NCBI RefSeq assembly: GCF_028009165.1
Contig: NW_026611617.1
Span: 940,001-1,004,000, forward strand
DNA from: Akanthomyces muscarius
Taxonomy: Eukaryota > Ascomycota > Sordariomycetes > Hypocreales > Cordycipitaceae
DNA length: 64,000 bases
Direction: 5' to 3'
The stretch's first letter is position 1, and every line of letters starts with the position of its first letter. The notes under the pieces are model-generated. The model saw nothing but the letters and a program-made list of their open reading frames with translations. It searched no databases and was not told the DNA's origin. A program made the position numbers and the translations under genes. Shown here piece after piece: positions 34,154 to 45,295 of the stretch.

Positions 34154-37100
34154 ATGAACCTCTACCCCGTCCCGCGGTCCGACGACCTCACGCCCGAGCT
34201 GCCCAGCGCCGCCGCCGAGGCCATCGTCCTCTACGTCGTCGCCGGCCTGACTCTCACCGCCGCCGTCGCCTACTTTTGCCGCGCCGCGCTCTTCCGTCTA
34301 CTTCCCGCGTGGCTGCGGCCCTTTGCGGCCGAGGAGCGGCCCAGCCCCGTCGAGGGCAGCGGCGACGACGAGGACTGGGACGACCCATTTGTGCCCAAGC
34401 GCTGGACGCACTGGACGCTGCTCCTCTTCCTCATCGCCATCTTCGGCCTCGTCCTCGCCTTCGTCCCCGTCGTCGTCGAGCCCGAGCAGAGCCTGCACCT
34501 CTTCGACATTGTGCCCTGGTTCTCCATCGCCGCCGTCACCATGGCCGACCGCCCGACGCGCACGCCGCGCATCCTGCTCGTGCAGTACTTTGTCTTGCTG
34601 CTCGGCCGCGCCGCCGCCTATTCGCTGCGCTTCCTCAACCATCAGAGCCTCCTCGACGCCGAGGAGCCCACGCCGCTGATCCGCGTCGCGCTCGCCGCCC
34701 TCGCGCTCGTCTGCATCTGCGCCATGCCCCTCCGCGACCCGACCTGGGACGTCGCCAACATTGGCACCGGCAAGCTCCCGCCCTCGCACCACCTGCGCAG
34801 CCCCGAGGACAGCCTCAGCCTGCTGCGCTTCTGGACCATGAGCTGGGTGACGCCGCTGGCCGCGCTCTGCCAGACGCGCGAAATCACCGTCGAGGACGTC
34901 TGGCAGCTGCCGTTTGACTTTCAGCACACTCGCCTGTACGAGGTCTTTCGCGAGGTCCGCGGCCGCCTGCTGCCGTGTTTGGTGGAAGCCAACGGCCTGG
35001 ACCTGTTCATCTCCACCGCGCTCGCCATGGTCGAAAAGGTCCTCGAGGTGTCCAACATCCGCCTCACCAGCAAGCTCTACCAGGCGCTGGACCGGGGTGA
35101 TCCCCGGCAGGCCGTCTACTGGAGCATCGTCATGCTCGCCATCGACGCCGTGCGCCAGGTCGCCAAGACGACGGCCAACTGGTACTCCCGCAAGGCTTAT
35201 GAGCGCTCTCGCGGCGAGACCTTTATCGGCCTCTTCAGTAAACTCCTCACCCGCGCGGTGCCGGGTTCCGACGCCACAGAGAAAGGACCCCAGGACACCA
35301 TCAACCATCACATCTCCAATGGGTCGCAGACCAAGACCTTTTGGAGTCGTCTCTGCGGCAGCCGCGAGAAGAAGCCTGTATACGCCGCCGTCCCCGCGCA
35401 GCCCGCCTCCAACGCCAAAGTCGTCAACCTCGTCCGCGGCGACACGTACGAAATCTCCCAACGCTTCTGGGACTTTCAGAAGCTCGTCTCACAGCCGGTC
35501 AAGATCCTCTTCACCATGTACTACCTCGTCGACATCATGGGCTGGCCGTCGACCGTCGGCTTCGCCCTCATGGCCGTCTTCCTCACCTGCAACACGCTGC
35601 TCGTCAAGCGCCTCATCGGGCTCGAGCGCCAGCGCACCGCCCACTCGGATAAGCGCGCACAGGCCGTCTCGCACTTCGTCGAGGCCAGCCGCCCGCTCAA
35701 GCTCAACGGGTGGACCAAGTCCTGGAGCGACCGCATCATGCGCTTCCGCGCGCTCGAAATGACCAAGCGCCTGCAGATGGCGTACGTCACGGCCAGCATT
35801 TCGACTCTGAACGTCACCGGCGGCACATCCTACCCGCTCGCCAGCATCGCACTCTTCACCCTCGTCCTCCGCCGCGGCCTCCCCAACGACGTCATCTGGC
35901 CGTCGCTGCAGCTCTTTTCCCAGCTCGAGGCCAGCGTCAAGGAGGCGTTTGACCTCATTTCCGCCTTTTGGAAGACGACCATCCCCGTCGAGCGTGTCCA
36001 CCGCTACATGGACGAGCCCGACCGCGACGTCGCCTCGTCCATCACGCCCGGCGCACGCGACATTTCCTTCCACCACGCCACGTTTGCCTGGCCGTCGACC
36101 GACGTCGCCGTGCTGCGCGACGTCAACTTTGACATATCCACGGGCTTGACCATTGTCCGCGGGAAAGTCGGCGCGGGCAAGTCCAGCCTGCTGCTCGCCG
36201 CGCTCAACGAGATGGAGCTGCAGACGGGCTCGCTGACGCTGCCCGACGAGCCCATCGGGTACGCGCAGCAGCTGCCCTGGCTGCAGAACAAGACGATCCG
36301 CGAGAACATTCTCTTCCAGCACCCGTTTGACGCGCACCGCTACCGGCAGGTCGTGCACGCGTGCGCGCTCGCGCCCGACTTCGCGGCCTTTGCCGCCGGC
36401 GACATGACCAAGCTCGAGGAGGGCGGCGTCGGGCTCTCGGGCGGCCAAAAGGCGAGGGTGGCGCTCGCCCGCGCGGCGTACTCGCCGAGCCGCGTGCTGC
36501 TGCTGGATGACCCCCTCGCGCCGCTGGACCACGACACGGCGACGTCGATTGTGCGGCGCTTCCTGCAGGGCCCGCTGGCGAGGGACCGCGTCATCGTCAT
36601 GGTGACGCACCGCGACGACCTGGTGCTGCGCATCGCGGACAAGGTCGTGGACGTGGACCGCGGCACCGCGCGCGTGCTCTCGCCCGCGGAAGTGAAGGAG
36701 GAGCTCGAGCACCCGTACCACGCCGCCGGGGACGAGATGCACGACGACGCGGACCACTCGGCCGCCGCGCAGGAGGAGCTCCTCTCCGGCGGCAAGATTG
36801 ACCCCGAGGACCCGAGCGAGACGGGCGGCGTCTCGTGGGCCGTGTACCTCAAGTACATGGAGGCCGGCGGGTGGCACCTATGGGCGCTGCTGGCGCTGGC
36901 GTACGGCATCTCGCGGTACTGCGACATTTCGCGCGCGCGCCTCCTCGAGGAATGGGGCAAGGACACGGCCGGGCACGACTCGGGCGGCTACTGGGGCCTG
37001 CCGAGCGCGGAGCGCCACCCGAGGCTGTGGCTATACGTGCTCGGCGCGCTGTCGGCCGGGCAGATTGCCAGCTACGGCGCGGCGCAGGTGCTCCTCGCGC

Positions 37101-38515
37101 GCATCAGCGTCGCCGCCGCGCAGGGGCTCTTCAGAAACGCCGTGGACAAGGTCAGCCGCGCGACGTTTCGGTACCACGACGTCACGCCGACGGGGCAGCT
37201 CAAGAACCGGCTCATTGCCGACATGGCCATGGTCGACGGCGGCATCCTGGCGCCGCTCGAGTCGTTTGTCTTCAACCTCATCTCGCTCGTCATGTCGCTC
37301 GTGGCGATAACCTCGCACCAGCCGTCGCTCCTGGCGGTGCTCGGCGTCGTCTCCGTGCTCTTTGTCTACTTCTTCCGGCTGTACGTGCCCGTGTCGCGCT
37401 GCCTGCGCCGCATGGAGATGCGCTACCTGACGCCCATCATTGCCAACATTGGCGTCATGCAGGACGGGCTCGTCACGATCCGCGCCATGCGCGTCGAGTC
37501 GCACTTTCAGCAGCGCCACCTCGAGGCCGTCGACGACTTCCAGAAGCAGGACCACTTCTTCTGGAGCATGGCGTTTTGGCTCGACTTTCGGCTGTCGATG
37601 AGCTCGGCGGCGATGCGCGCGGCGCTGATTCTGCTCATGGTGGCGTTTGGCACGGCCGCGTCGGCGGTCGGCTTCGTCCTCACGCAGACCAACATCGCCA
37701 TGGCGGCGGTGCAGCAGCTCTGCGAGCGGGTCGCGCAGCTGCAGCTCGACGCCGTAAGCCTCGAGCGCGTCAACATGCTCAACAGGATCCCCGCGGAGCC
37801 CGAGGGCGGCGACGAGCCCCCCGCCGACTGGCCCGCGCCGAGCGACGCCGTAACCTTTACCGACATGTCGTTCCGCTACGACGACGACCTGCCGGCCGTG
37901 CTCGACCGCGTCACGCTCGACATCCCCGGCGGGTCGACGTGCGCGGTGCTCGGGCGCACCGGCTCCGGCAAGTCGACGATTGCCAACGCGCTGCTCGCGA
38001 CGCAGCTGCCGTCCCACGGGACCGTCAAGATCGGCGCCATGGACCTCGCGACCGTGGACCGCACCGCGCTGCGCAACCGCATTACCTTTATCCAGCAGGA
38101 CCCGACGCTCTTCCCCGGCACCCTCCGCGACAACCTCGACCCCGAGGGCCGCTTCTCCGACGCGGCGTGCGCCAACGCCATCGACCGCGTGCTCGGGCCC
38201 TCGTGGGACCTGGACTCGCCCATCGACGCCGGCGGCAAGAACCTCTCCCAGGGCCAGCGGCAGCTGGTGGGCATCGGGCGCGCGGTGCTGCGGCGCAGCG
38301 GGCTGGTGATCCTCGACGAGGCGACGGCGAGCATCGATCGCGGGACCGCGGCCATGGTGCAAAAGGTGCTCAGGGAGGAGCTGGCGAGGAGCACGGTGAT
38401 TACGATTGCGCACCGGCTCGAGGCGGTGGAGGATGCGAATTGGTGTCTGCGGCTGGAGAGGGGACGGGTGCTCGAGTGTGGCCCCGCGAGGGACTTGGCG
38501 ACGAGCGGCAAGTGA
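34154..38515 (+). CDS. ABCC-type (MRP-like) multidrug/conjugate ABC transporter
   Basis: One uninterrupted exon of 1453 residues. The order is an N-terminal membrane extension (TMD0-like, about 1-200), TMD1, NBD1, TMD2, NBD2, the full ABCC layout. NBD1: Walker A KVGAGKSS (about 671-678), signature LSGGQ (about 763), Walker B VLLLDDP with Asp in place of the catalytic Glu, typical of the degenerate first site of ABCC proteins. NBD2: Walker A GRTGSGKST (about 1266), signature LSQGQ (about 1363), Walker B LVILDEA with a complete catalytic Glu. ABCC proteins export glutathione conjugates, drugs, metal complexes or secondary metabolites across the plasma or vacuolar membrane. The substrate cannot be read from sequence. 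The high GC3 of this gene opens long false frames on the other strand. It lies 0.9 kb downstream of the BIM1-like gene on the same strand. Confidence 0.92.
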   Translation: MNLYPVPRSDDLTPELPSAAAEAIVLYVVAGLTLTAAVAYFCRAALFRLLPAWLRPFAAEERPSPVEGSGDDEDWDDPFVPKRWTHWTLLLFLIAIFGLVLAFVPVVVEPEQSLHLFDIVPWFSIAAVTMADRPTRTPRILLVQYFVLLLGRAAAYSLRFLNHQSLLDAEEPTPLIRVALAALALVCICAMPLRDPTWDVANIGTGKLPPSHHLRSPEDSLSLLRFWTMSWVTPLAALCQTREITVEDVWQLPFDFQHTRLYEVFREVRGRLLPCLVEANGLDLFISTALAMVEKVLEVSNIRLTSKLYQALDRGDPRQAVYWSIVMLAIDAVRQVAKTTANWYSRKAYERSRGETFIGLFSKLLTRAVPGSDATEKGPQDTINHHISNGSQTKTFWSRLCGSREKKPVYAAVPAQPASNAKVVNLVRGDTYEISQRFWDFQKLVSQPVKILFTMYYLVDIMGWPSTVGFALMAVFLTCNTLLVKRLIGLERQRTAHSDKRAQAVSHFVEASRPLKLNGWTKSWSDRIMRFRALEMTKRLQMAYVTASISTLNVTGGTSYPLASIALFTLVLRRGLPNDVIWPSLQLFSQLEASVKEAFDLISAFWKTTIPVERVHRYMDEPDRDVASSITPGARDISFHHATFAWPSTDVAVLRDVNFDISTGLTIVRGKVGAGKSSLLLAALNEMELQTGSLTLPDEPIGYAQQLPWLQNKTIRENILFQHPFDAHRYRQVVHACALAPDFAAFAAGDMTKLEEGGVGLSGGQKARVALARAAYSPSRVLLLDDPLAPLDHDTATSIVRRFLQGPLARDRVIVMVTHRDDLVLRIADKVVDVDRGTARVLSPAEVKEELEHPYHAAGDEMHDDADHSAAAQEELLSGGKIDPEDPSETGGVSWAVYLKYMEAGGWHLWALLALAYGISRYCDISRARLLEEWGKDTAGHDSGGYWGLPSAERHPRLWLYVLGALSAGQIASYGAAQVLLARISVAAAQGLFRNAVDKVSRATFRYHDVTPTGQLKNRLIADMAMVDGGILAPLESFVFNLISLVMSLVAITSHQPSLLAVLGVVSVLFVYFFRLYVPVSRCLRRMEMRYLTPIIANIGVMQDGLVTIRAMRVESHFQQRHLEAVDDFQKQDHFFWSMAFWLDFRLSMSSAAMRAALILLMVAFGTAASAVGFVLTQTNIAMAAVQQLCERVAQLQLDAVSLERVNMLNRIPAEPEGGDEPPADWPAPSDAVTFTDMSFRYDDDLPAVLDRVTLDIPGGSTCAVLGRTGSGKSTIANALLATQLPSHGTVKIGAMDLATVDRTALRNRITFIQQDPTLFPGTLRDNLDPEGRFSDAACANAIDRVLGPSWDLDSPIDAGGKNLSQGQRQLVGIGRAVLRRSGLVILDEATASIDRGTAAMVQKVLREELARSTVITIAHRLEAVEDANWCLRLERGRVLECGPARDLATSGK

Positions 38516-38869
38516 GGCGTTGCATGTAGGACAAGGTGTGGAAATGTGAGGGGTTCTAGGTTGAATACAGCGCTGTAGCTGGATGAAAATACATATCACG
38601 TTAGACTTGTTCTGCCCGGTTATGCATTGTGGCTGTCTAATGGAGTCACGGCCACAGAAAGTAGTGTGCAGTTGCTCTACTCGGTCAATTGTACTGCTGG
38701 ATCGGGATCACTGTGTCACCAAGTACTGAGTATATGCAATTCTATGTGCAATTCTATGTGCAATTCTATAGGGTATGTAAATCATGACTGCGTCCATGCT
38801 GGGTATTTCCGTGTACGCCCAAACCCCATCTATGCCATCGTTTACCCGAAAACCGCGTCCAGGATACGC
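38516..38869. other. Spacer with a 12-bp triple repeat
   Basis: Convergent gene ends. At 38735-38770 the unit tgcaattctatg occurs three times in a row. No gene is seen. Confidence 0.5.
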
Positions 38870-40660
38870 TCAAAACGAGACCTAAAGTTGTTAGCCACGA
38901 ATAACGAATAACGTCAAGGACGGTTGTACATACTCTGCTCGTCTGGGCACATAGTTGGCCTCGTGCTCCTCAATCTCGGCCAAATCCTTAATCAGGTCGA
39001 CCTCCTCGGGCTTGTGGATTTTGGTCTTCATGACCACCTTGTATCCCACGTACAGCGCGGGAAACACAAACACCATCATGTACGAGAACAAAAAGTTGGG
39101 CGTGTCCCACCGACCGGGCAGAAACACGGGATACCCACCGACCAACGCCATCAGGAGCGTCCAGAAGAGCGCATAGTACGCAGCGTAGGGCATAAACCAG
39201 GCGCGGTACGGCAGCGTAGCCGGATCAACGCCTTGCGCGTGGATGGCGCGGCGGAAGCACAGGTACGAGATGCAGACACCCCCGAAATTGATGAGCTGCG
39301 ACGCCGTGACGAGAGACACGAACCAGTTGAGGACGACCGAGGCGCCCGAGCCCAGCTGCAGAAAAGACAGCAGCGCAAAGACGAGCACCGAAGCAACGCA
39401 GTAGATGGGAACACCCGTCTTGGTGCAGGTGGTGAGCAGACGCGGTGCCTTGCCCTCGAGAGCCAGACCGTAGAGTGACCGTGATGCACAGTAGACGTAC
39501 GAATTGCCGGCCGAGAATGCAGCCGTCAAGACGGTCGCGTTGACGATATGGGGAAGAATCGGGATGGTGAGGCGCTTCATGGCGACAACGTACGGGGACG
39601 CAGCAGCACCAGGCGCGCCGTTGGCATACGCTTCAATCAGACTCTTGTCATTGTACGGGACGAGAATGCCAACGCACAGAGAACCGAGAATGAAGAAAGC
39701 CGTCAGGCGGTAAAAGACGGCGTTAAAGGCGCGGGGCATGACTTTGCGGGGGTTTTCTGCCTCACCAGCGGCCATGGAGACGTAGTCGGGGCCGGCAATG
39801 GTAAAGGCAGCCTGGATCAGGCACTGCAGAAAGCCAATCCATCGACCGAGTCCACCCGTGTAGCCATACAGCTCAGCAAAGGAGCCGGGATTCGACCAGT
39901 AGCGGAAACCAAAGCGATCATGCTGGGGGTTGCCGCCGACCATGACAATAAAGGTAAAAAGCACGAGACCGACAATGAGCAGCACCTTGCCGAGCGCAGC
40001 CCAGAATTCGGTTTCGCCATACCACTTGACAGCAATGACGTTGATTGCGGCGTACAGCACAATGATGATGGCAATCATTGCGCCCGTGGGTATCGCCTTG
40101 GTCCAGAAATTGATGATGAGGTTGCAGGCTGTCACTTCAAAGGGCACGAGCGCGGCCTGGAAGACGAAGAAATTCCAGCCAATGGCGAATCCAAAGGCCT
40201 CGTCGACGTAGCGGCCGGCGAAGCGAACAAAGGGCGACGAGATGGGAAGGTAGGTGACCATTTCCGCCATGCACAGGGTGACAGCGAGCACGACGGTGCA
40301 CCAGAAGCTAAAGGCGATGAAGAGACTACCGGGGCCGCCATGGAGAAGGCCCTGACCGATTTGAACCTGCACGGAGACGCCAATGGCTACAATAAGCAAG
40401 AGATCACGAGGGTGGGAGTGGTTTCACAAGGGACGCACATAGAGAACGGTGCCGATGCTGCCGCCAATGCCAATCAGCTGAATGTGTCGCGACTTGAGCA
40501 GACGGTGGGTTTGGTCGACCTTGCCGCTGTCAATGGACAGGCGGCCGGCATTGACATCGGAGACTGGCTTGGACTCGGCGCCAGCAGCTTTGTGGGCGCC
40601 GGTAATTTTTTCGGCATCGTAGGGGTAGGCCGGCGGGCTGTGGGCGCCGTCGGAGCCCAT
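38870..40660 (-). CDS. Amino-acid permease (APC superfamily, YAT type)
   Basis: Exons 40439-40660, 38930-40366 and a tiny last exon 38870-38881 give 555 residues ending RRAEYVSF; if the last intron is not used the frame continues to a stop at 38891. The start at 40660 (MGSDGAH) begins a polar N-terminal tail; an upstream ATG at 40774 would add 38 residues. The first membrane helix has the amino-acid-binding motif GIGGSIGTVLYV (GSIGT unit), followed by QIGQGLLHGGPGSLFIAF and the family-typical VTYLPISSPFVRFAGRYVDE. About twelve membrane segments are present, as is the conserved loop GEAENPRKVMPRAF after helix 6. The protein imports amino acids with protons at the plasma membrane. Substrate preference is not evident. 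Confidence 0.9.
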
Positions 40661-43121
40661 TGTGTCGGGGGAGGCAAAATGTGCTGCGGAAGCCGTTGCG
40701 GTGATGCGAGTGCGAGCGGCCGCGGGAGAAGCAATTGTTTCGCAGAGAACTGCAGCTTGCTTGTCACAAGACAATTGGCGCAGTCAACAGGGCCGAGGAA
40801 ACGGGCGTATGGAGCTGCTGGTTGTGGGAATCGTCGTCTTATTGCATGCTTGGAAAAGTGGCCTGCTTATGGTGAAGGGTTTCGGCAAGTATCGTCGACG
40901 TGGGCTCGGTGAAGTTGCGAAATTGCACAATCGCAAAATTGGGCAAAAAGAAAAAGAAATCGGCGCCGGCCGGTCGGGGCGGCTTGTGCGTAGTATTTGA
41001 GGCAACGGCCAAACCGCGCGACAGCAGGACCAGACCCGCGCCGGACCACCAGCAGCATTGGGATAGCGTCTGACGGAGCGACGGGGTCTGCTGGTTCGCC
41101 CACTAGCAGGCCGTCGTTGGGGCGTGCTGGTTAGTGCCCTCGTCAGCAGCCAATCGACACCAGTCTAGGCCGACGCAGCATCGGTTGCCCCAGAGTGGCC
41201 AAGAACGGTAGTGCCGGCGCAGACGAGGCTTGTTGGCTAGTCAGAGTGCAGGCAGGGTGCAGGCAGGTCAGAATGGATACGGACTGGGACCTCCATGTCG
41301 CACGACGCAGTTGATTGACGAACGAGGGGCGAATGCACGCCACAGCGACAGGTGGTGGAGAGGAAATGGAGGAAATGGAGAGGCGAAGAAGGTGAGTTTG
41401 CGCGAGGCATGAGCGAGGCCTCGGGAAGTGGATTATCAATATGCGGACGTTTCATGGATGGCAATTGATGGAACCGTTTGATATTGATACATGTCGATGG
41501 CAATCAGGTTGGTTGGTGAAGGGCTGCCGAGCTTATCAGATGAGATGGGAGAATGGTGTTTGCAGAAACATGTCTCGGCTGGGTGAGGCGGATTGTGGGA
41601 AGGCTGCTGAAATGGCGCTGTAATAATGAGGCCTGTTAGTGGGCTCTACGGGGCACTTGCGGGGGTCACAATGCCACGGTTGCTGCATTTTAGTGGTCTT
41701 TTATGGCTGTCTATTTCTTCGTCTCTGCCGCCTTTTCTGTGCCTCTTCTGTGCCTTTTCTGTGCCTTTTCTGTGCCTTTTCGTGCTCTTCGTGCTCTTCT
41801 GTGCCTTTTCTGTGCCTTTTCTGTGCCTTTTCGTGCTCTTCGTGCTCTTCGTGCTCTTCTGTCCCTCCTCTGTCCCTCCTCTGTGCCTTTTCTGTGCCTC
41901 TTCCTGCTCTTCCTGCTCTTCCTGCTCTTCCTGCTCTTTTGTCCCTCTTCCACAAACCCCCCACCGAGGCACGTGCTTCTCCTGGCCCGACTCAAACCGC
42001 CGTCTTTGCCTGTCCCATCTTCTCCATCTTAGCTCCAGAGGCTCCAGAATTTAAACGTCTCGACCCCAGCTCCTCATCGCGAGCGTTGCATTGCCATCGT
42101 CCCCGTCCAGGGCTGATGCAACCAACTCTCTGAATCCCAATCGCCGTCTCGCCACATTTACACTCTGCGTTAGGGCTGCGCTACTGTCGGGTCGAGCCTC
42201 GACACCAAACTCCCTGGCCACTCTACGTGCTCATGCAGCGCCTCTTTACGCCACAGCCGTCACTTTGCTGCGCCCGTGGCGCGAGGCTCGCAGGCCTGAA
42301 TGTCTTGCTGTGCATAACTGACGTGGCGCGGACACATTCCCCCGGCGCTGCACGGCAGAACAGGTGCAAACCGACGCTTACAATGTCCTCACGATACATA
42401 AACTGAATCAGCTCCATTGCTGATACATACGGCCATAGGCAGTAGAGAACATCGCGTCCCGTTTGCTCCGCTGCAATTAAGCTACTGACCGGCAGATTAG
42501 TAGTTGGGTCGGTGACGACCAGCGAACACCGGCTGCTGTATGTTATTTTTTTGTTATTTTTGCCTGCTCTCGATCTTTTGACAAGCTAGAAGCTCTTTAT
42601 GTCGGTTGATCAAGTGTCGCGCGAGTCCATGTGGCAGATGGCGGTGGACGGACGAGTGCAAACCGAAGCTAATAATGTTCTTGTAATGCCACCGCGCGTC
42701 GGGGTTCTGATCCAGGCGGCCTATTTAAATGGTCAGAATCCGTTGACTTGAAGATCATGATATAACCTAAATCGACTTGCTTGCTGGTACACGCAGCCAT
42801 AGACGATGGAGAACATCGCGTCACGTCAAGCTCTTCATCAGGGTTGCTTAGCGTCAGTACGTTAGAGGCGGCCACTTCGATTCTAGCGTGCTGGCCTTCA
42901 GTTTCTAGTAACTACTAATATTGACTTTTGGACGTCTTCTTGATGTTTTTAGCATTAGGATAAATTTGGCGGCGTATGAACTCCCCTTAATATATGCGAG
43001 CTACCTTTGGTATATTTTACTGGCTAGTATGAACCCGGGTTCAAAGGTAGAAACGACAGCTAGCGGCGCTCCACAGGCTCGACTATTGGTAGTACATCGG
43101 CCATCCGGCCTTGATCTCCTC
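40661..43121. other. Intergenic region with minisatellite and a diverged duplication
   Basis: No gene is supported in 2.5 kb. It includes the promoter of the permease, a T/C-rich minisatellite (41729-41953) that keeps several frames open on both strands, and a diverged direct duplication (blocks near 42380-42470 and 42665-42835). The frame at 42921-43220 lies in the 3' region of the carboxylesterase. Confidence 0.55.
41729..41953. repeat. Interleaved minisatellite of 11-bp and 9-bp units
   Basis: Three kinds of unit alternate in blocks: tctgtgccttt (11 bp), cgtgctctt (9 bp) and cctgctctt (9 bp), with a few tctgtccctcc variants. One strand is almost pure pyrimidine plus G. The Lys/Glu/Gln-rich antisense frame over it is a by-product. 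Confidence 0.85.
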
Positions 43122-44828
43122 TCACTGTTGCGCTGTTTCTCCAAGCGTAAGGAGAGCATCAAAATGCTCACTTCGGAAGTCATCTTTAAGATGACTAGTC
43201 TTGGAAGATTCAAACCATAGCAAGGTCTGATTATCTGACCACCTTGGCCAATGCTCATATTCATCGTCTCCGTTCGGATCTAGATTGTAGAGAAAATTGA
43301 GGTAATACTTTCGTGTGCTTCTGGAAGCATAGCCTGCTGGCAGGCCGCGGAATACCAGAAGCAAATCACTGGCGTGAAACGTCCCCAGAACTGGCAGCCA
43401 GCTTAGATATGATGACAAATAAGACCAAACCGGTACCTCTGGGTGCGAGGCAGTGGCCGATCGCAGGAACCGGCGGCGAGCCAGTGTAAATGTTTGGTCC
43501 CCAATCATGGCGGCGACCTGACCAAACATGGAGTAGGGCTTATACGTCGACTTTCCAGACGGGCTGGTCGTGTTTGTCTTGGTGTACCTGCCAACCCATG
43601 CAGCAATCTTCTCCAGCGGCGCGTGGGGAAAGTAGTTGTCGCCGAAGTAGCGCGCGAGATCGTCGTCTGACTTTACGCTCCGTTGGAACAATGAGAACAG
43701 AGTGCCCTCGTCCTCTTGATTTCCCACGATGGTCGGCACAGCGTAATAGCGGCCGTTCTCGGCAGTCTTTTCTGGGCTTTCCCGCAACACCAGTCCGTCA
43801 AAACGTGGCATAAACGCCATCTGGGTCCCGTAGTAGGAGAAGAGGCTTGGGAAGTTGTCGGTAACCGCCCTGTAATAAGACGCAAAGTCCAATGAACGGA
43901 GACAGACCAAGGTGTCTTTGGAATCCGCACACCCGGCTTGTGCTACCACTTTGTTGTAGGTGGCTTGGGGTCTTCTAGTATCGATTCCGGCGTTGGGAAC
44001 ACCAACGCCGGAGTTGGCAATGACTCCACGGAACAGGGGCTTATTCTTGTATGTTGCGTTACCGTCAAAGAGGTTCATCTGGTAGATTGCACTGAAAGCG
44101 CCGGCGCTCTCGCCCCAAAGGGTGACTTTCTCTGGGTCGCCGCCAAAAGAGGCAATATTGTCGGCAGCCCATTGCAAACCCATGCGCTGATCCAACAGGC
44201 CAATATTAGCACTGCCGTCTCGGACCATTTCCTTTCCCGGCAGGAACCCAAAGCCGTTCAGGCGGTAGCCGACGGCGACAAAGACGAAGGGCTGGTTATT
44301 TTTGACACCGGCTTTGATGAATGAAGAAGCGTCGTAGGTACTCGTCGACCCCATCTCAAATCCACCTCCATGAATCCAGAATAGCACTGGCAGCTTTGCG
44401 TCGGCGCTGACATTGGTCGGACGCTGCACAGACACTGTCAAGCAGTCCTCCTGCCCAATGACGTTCTTAAAGAACGGCAATTTGAACAGCTGTTTACCGA
44501 ATTTTCTGATGATGTACTGGTCGACAGGTGTGACTGGGAACTGCGGGCACTTGGGTGCTGTCCCGCTAGCATCAATGGCGCTGGCATGATTGTCTGGCAG
44601 TCTCTGGGGTGGGCGGAGGCGAAGGGGGCCTGTTGGCGGATGCGCATAAGGGATGCCGTTGAACGTTTCCACACCGGAACGCAAGCGCCCATTGACAGTA
44701 GTCCCAGAGGAGAGATGAGTTGTTACGGGCTGTCCTTTGCCAACAAGCAGATTGAAGCCGAGGCTGAGCAGCAGCACTAGGGCCGCTACCGAGGTCAGGG
44801 ACCTGCGGGCAGCACGGAGCAACGCCAT
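43122..44828 (-). CDS. Type-B carboxylesterase/lipase
   Basis: Single exon, 568 residues. The N-terminus has a hydrophobic segment (about 12-29) that is a signal peptide or anchor. The family hallmarks are present: FNGIPYAHPPTG, EDCLTVSVQRP, the oxyanion region HGGGFEMGS, nucleophile elbow GESAGA with Ser241, the acid Glu374 in NQEDEG, and the His485 in GTFHASD. These make a complete catalytic triad of a Rossmann-like alpha/beta hydrolase of the cholinesterase/Candida lipase group. It hydrolyses carboxylic esters outside the cell or in the secretory pathway. Potential N-glycosylation sites (NVS, NAT, NTT) fit secretion. Substrate unknown. The stop at 43122 removes nothing essential and length is normal (about 550). 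It is followed by AT-rich repeat relics on its 5' side. Confidence 0.9.
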   Translation of the reverse strand: MALLRAARRSLTSVAALVLLLSLGFNLLVGKGQPVTTHLSSGTTVNGRLRSGVETFNGIPYAHPPTGPLRLRPPQRLPDNHASAIDASGTAPKCPQFPVTPVDQYIIRKFGKQLFKLPFFKNVIGQEDCLTVSVQRPTNVSADAKLPVLFWIHGGGFEMGSTSTYDASSFIKAGVKNNQPFVFVAVGYRLNGFGFLPGKEMVRDGSANIGLLDQRMGLQWAADNIASFGGDPEKVTLWGESAGAFSAIYQMNLFDGNATYKNKPLFRGVIANSGVGVPNAGIDTRRPQATYNKVVAQAGCADSKDTLVCLRSLDFASYYRAVTDNFPSLFSYYGTQMAFMPRFDGLVLRESPEKTAENGRYYAVPTIVGNQEDEGTLFSLFQRSVKSDDDLARYFGDNYFPHAPLEKIAAWVGRYTKTNTTSPSGKSTYKPYSMFGQVAAMIGDQTFTLARRRFLRSATASHPEVPVWSYLSSYLSWLPVLGTFHASDLLLVFRGLPAGYASRSTRKYYLNFLYNLDPNGDDEYEHWPRWSDNQTLLWFESSKTSHLKDDFRSEHFDALLTLGETAQQ

Positions 44829-45295
44829 GGCTTTCAGGGCTGTGGTAAAGAAGAAAGATCTGTTGAAGGGAGACGAAGCGCTGTTCTGGAGTGAAGATGG
44901 AAAACGGAAACTACAGTCGCTGTATCGTAAATTTCGCGAGTCCCTCTTACACCAGTTCTCCCTCCGGTTAAGCGGGGCAACTTAGCTACCGTCTGTGATC
45001 TGGTCCTGGTGAGGACTAGTGGGACCGGGATACGCCTCATTGCCGAGGATAGAAAGACGGCATCGGTCTTCGGGGGGGGTATAAACGAGTATCAGCTATT
45101 GCAATTTGACTGTAATTGGTTTGTCACCACAGAGAGGTCCCCCTTTTGGACGGAACCCGGCAATGGTACCAAATATTCGGTTATAAATTCGTACAGACAA
45201 AAAGAAGCTACTCAGTTGTTGGAGCCTTGCAAGATTGGAATTGGATTCCCGATGTGCGAGCGTTTAACTACGGCAACTTGTAGTTAACCAATTAG
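44829..45295. other. Promoter region of the carboxylesterase gene
   Basis: No gene is supported; the open frame 45009-45287 has no recognisable feature. Confidence 0.45.

Noticed and set aside
36835..38599. Open frames of 522 and 564 codons overlapping the ABC transporter in other frames or on the other strand
   Set aside because: They arise from the high GC content at third positions of the transporter gene and show Ala/Arg/Gly-rich composition without domains.
41639..42133. Cysteine/leucine-rich or Lys/Glu-rich 'proteins' across the minisatellite
   Set aside because: Several frames on both strands are open only because the repeat units lack stop triplets.
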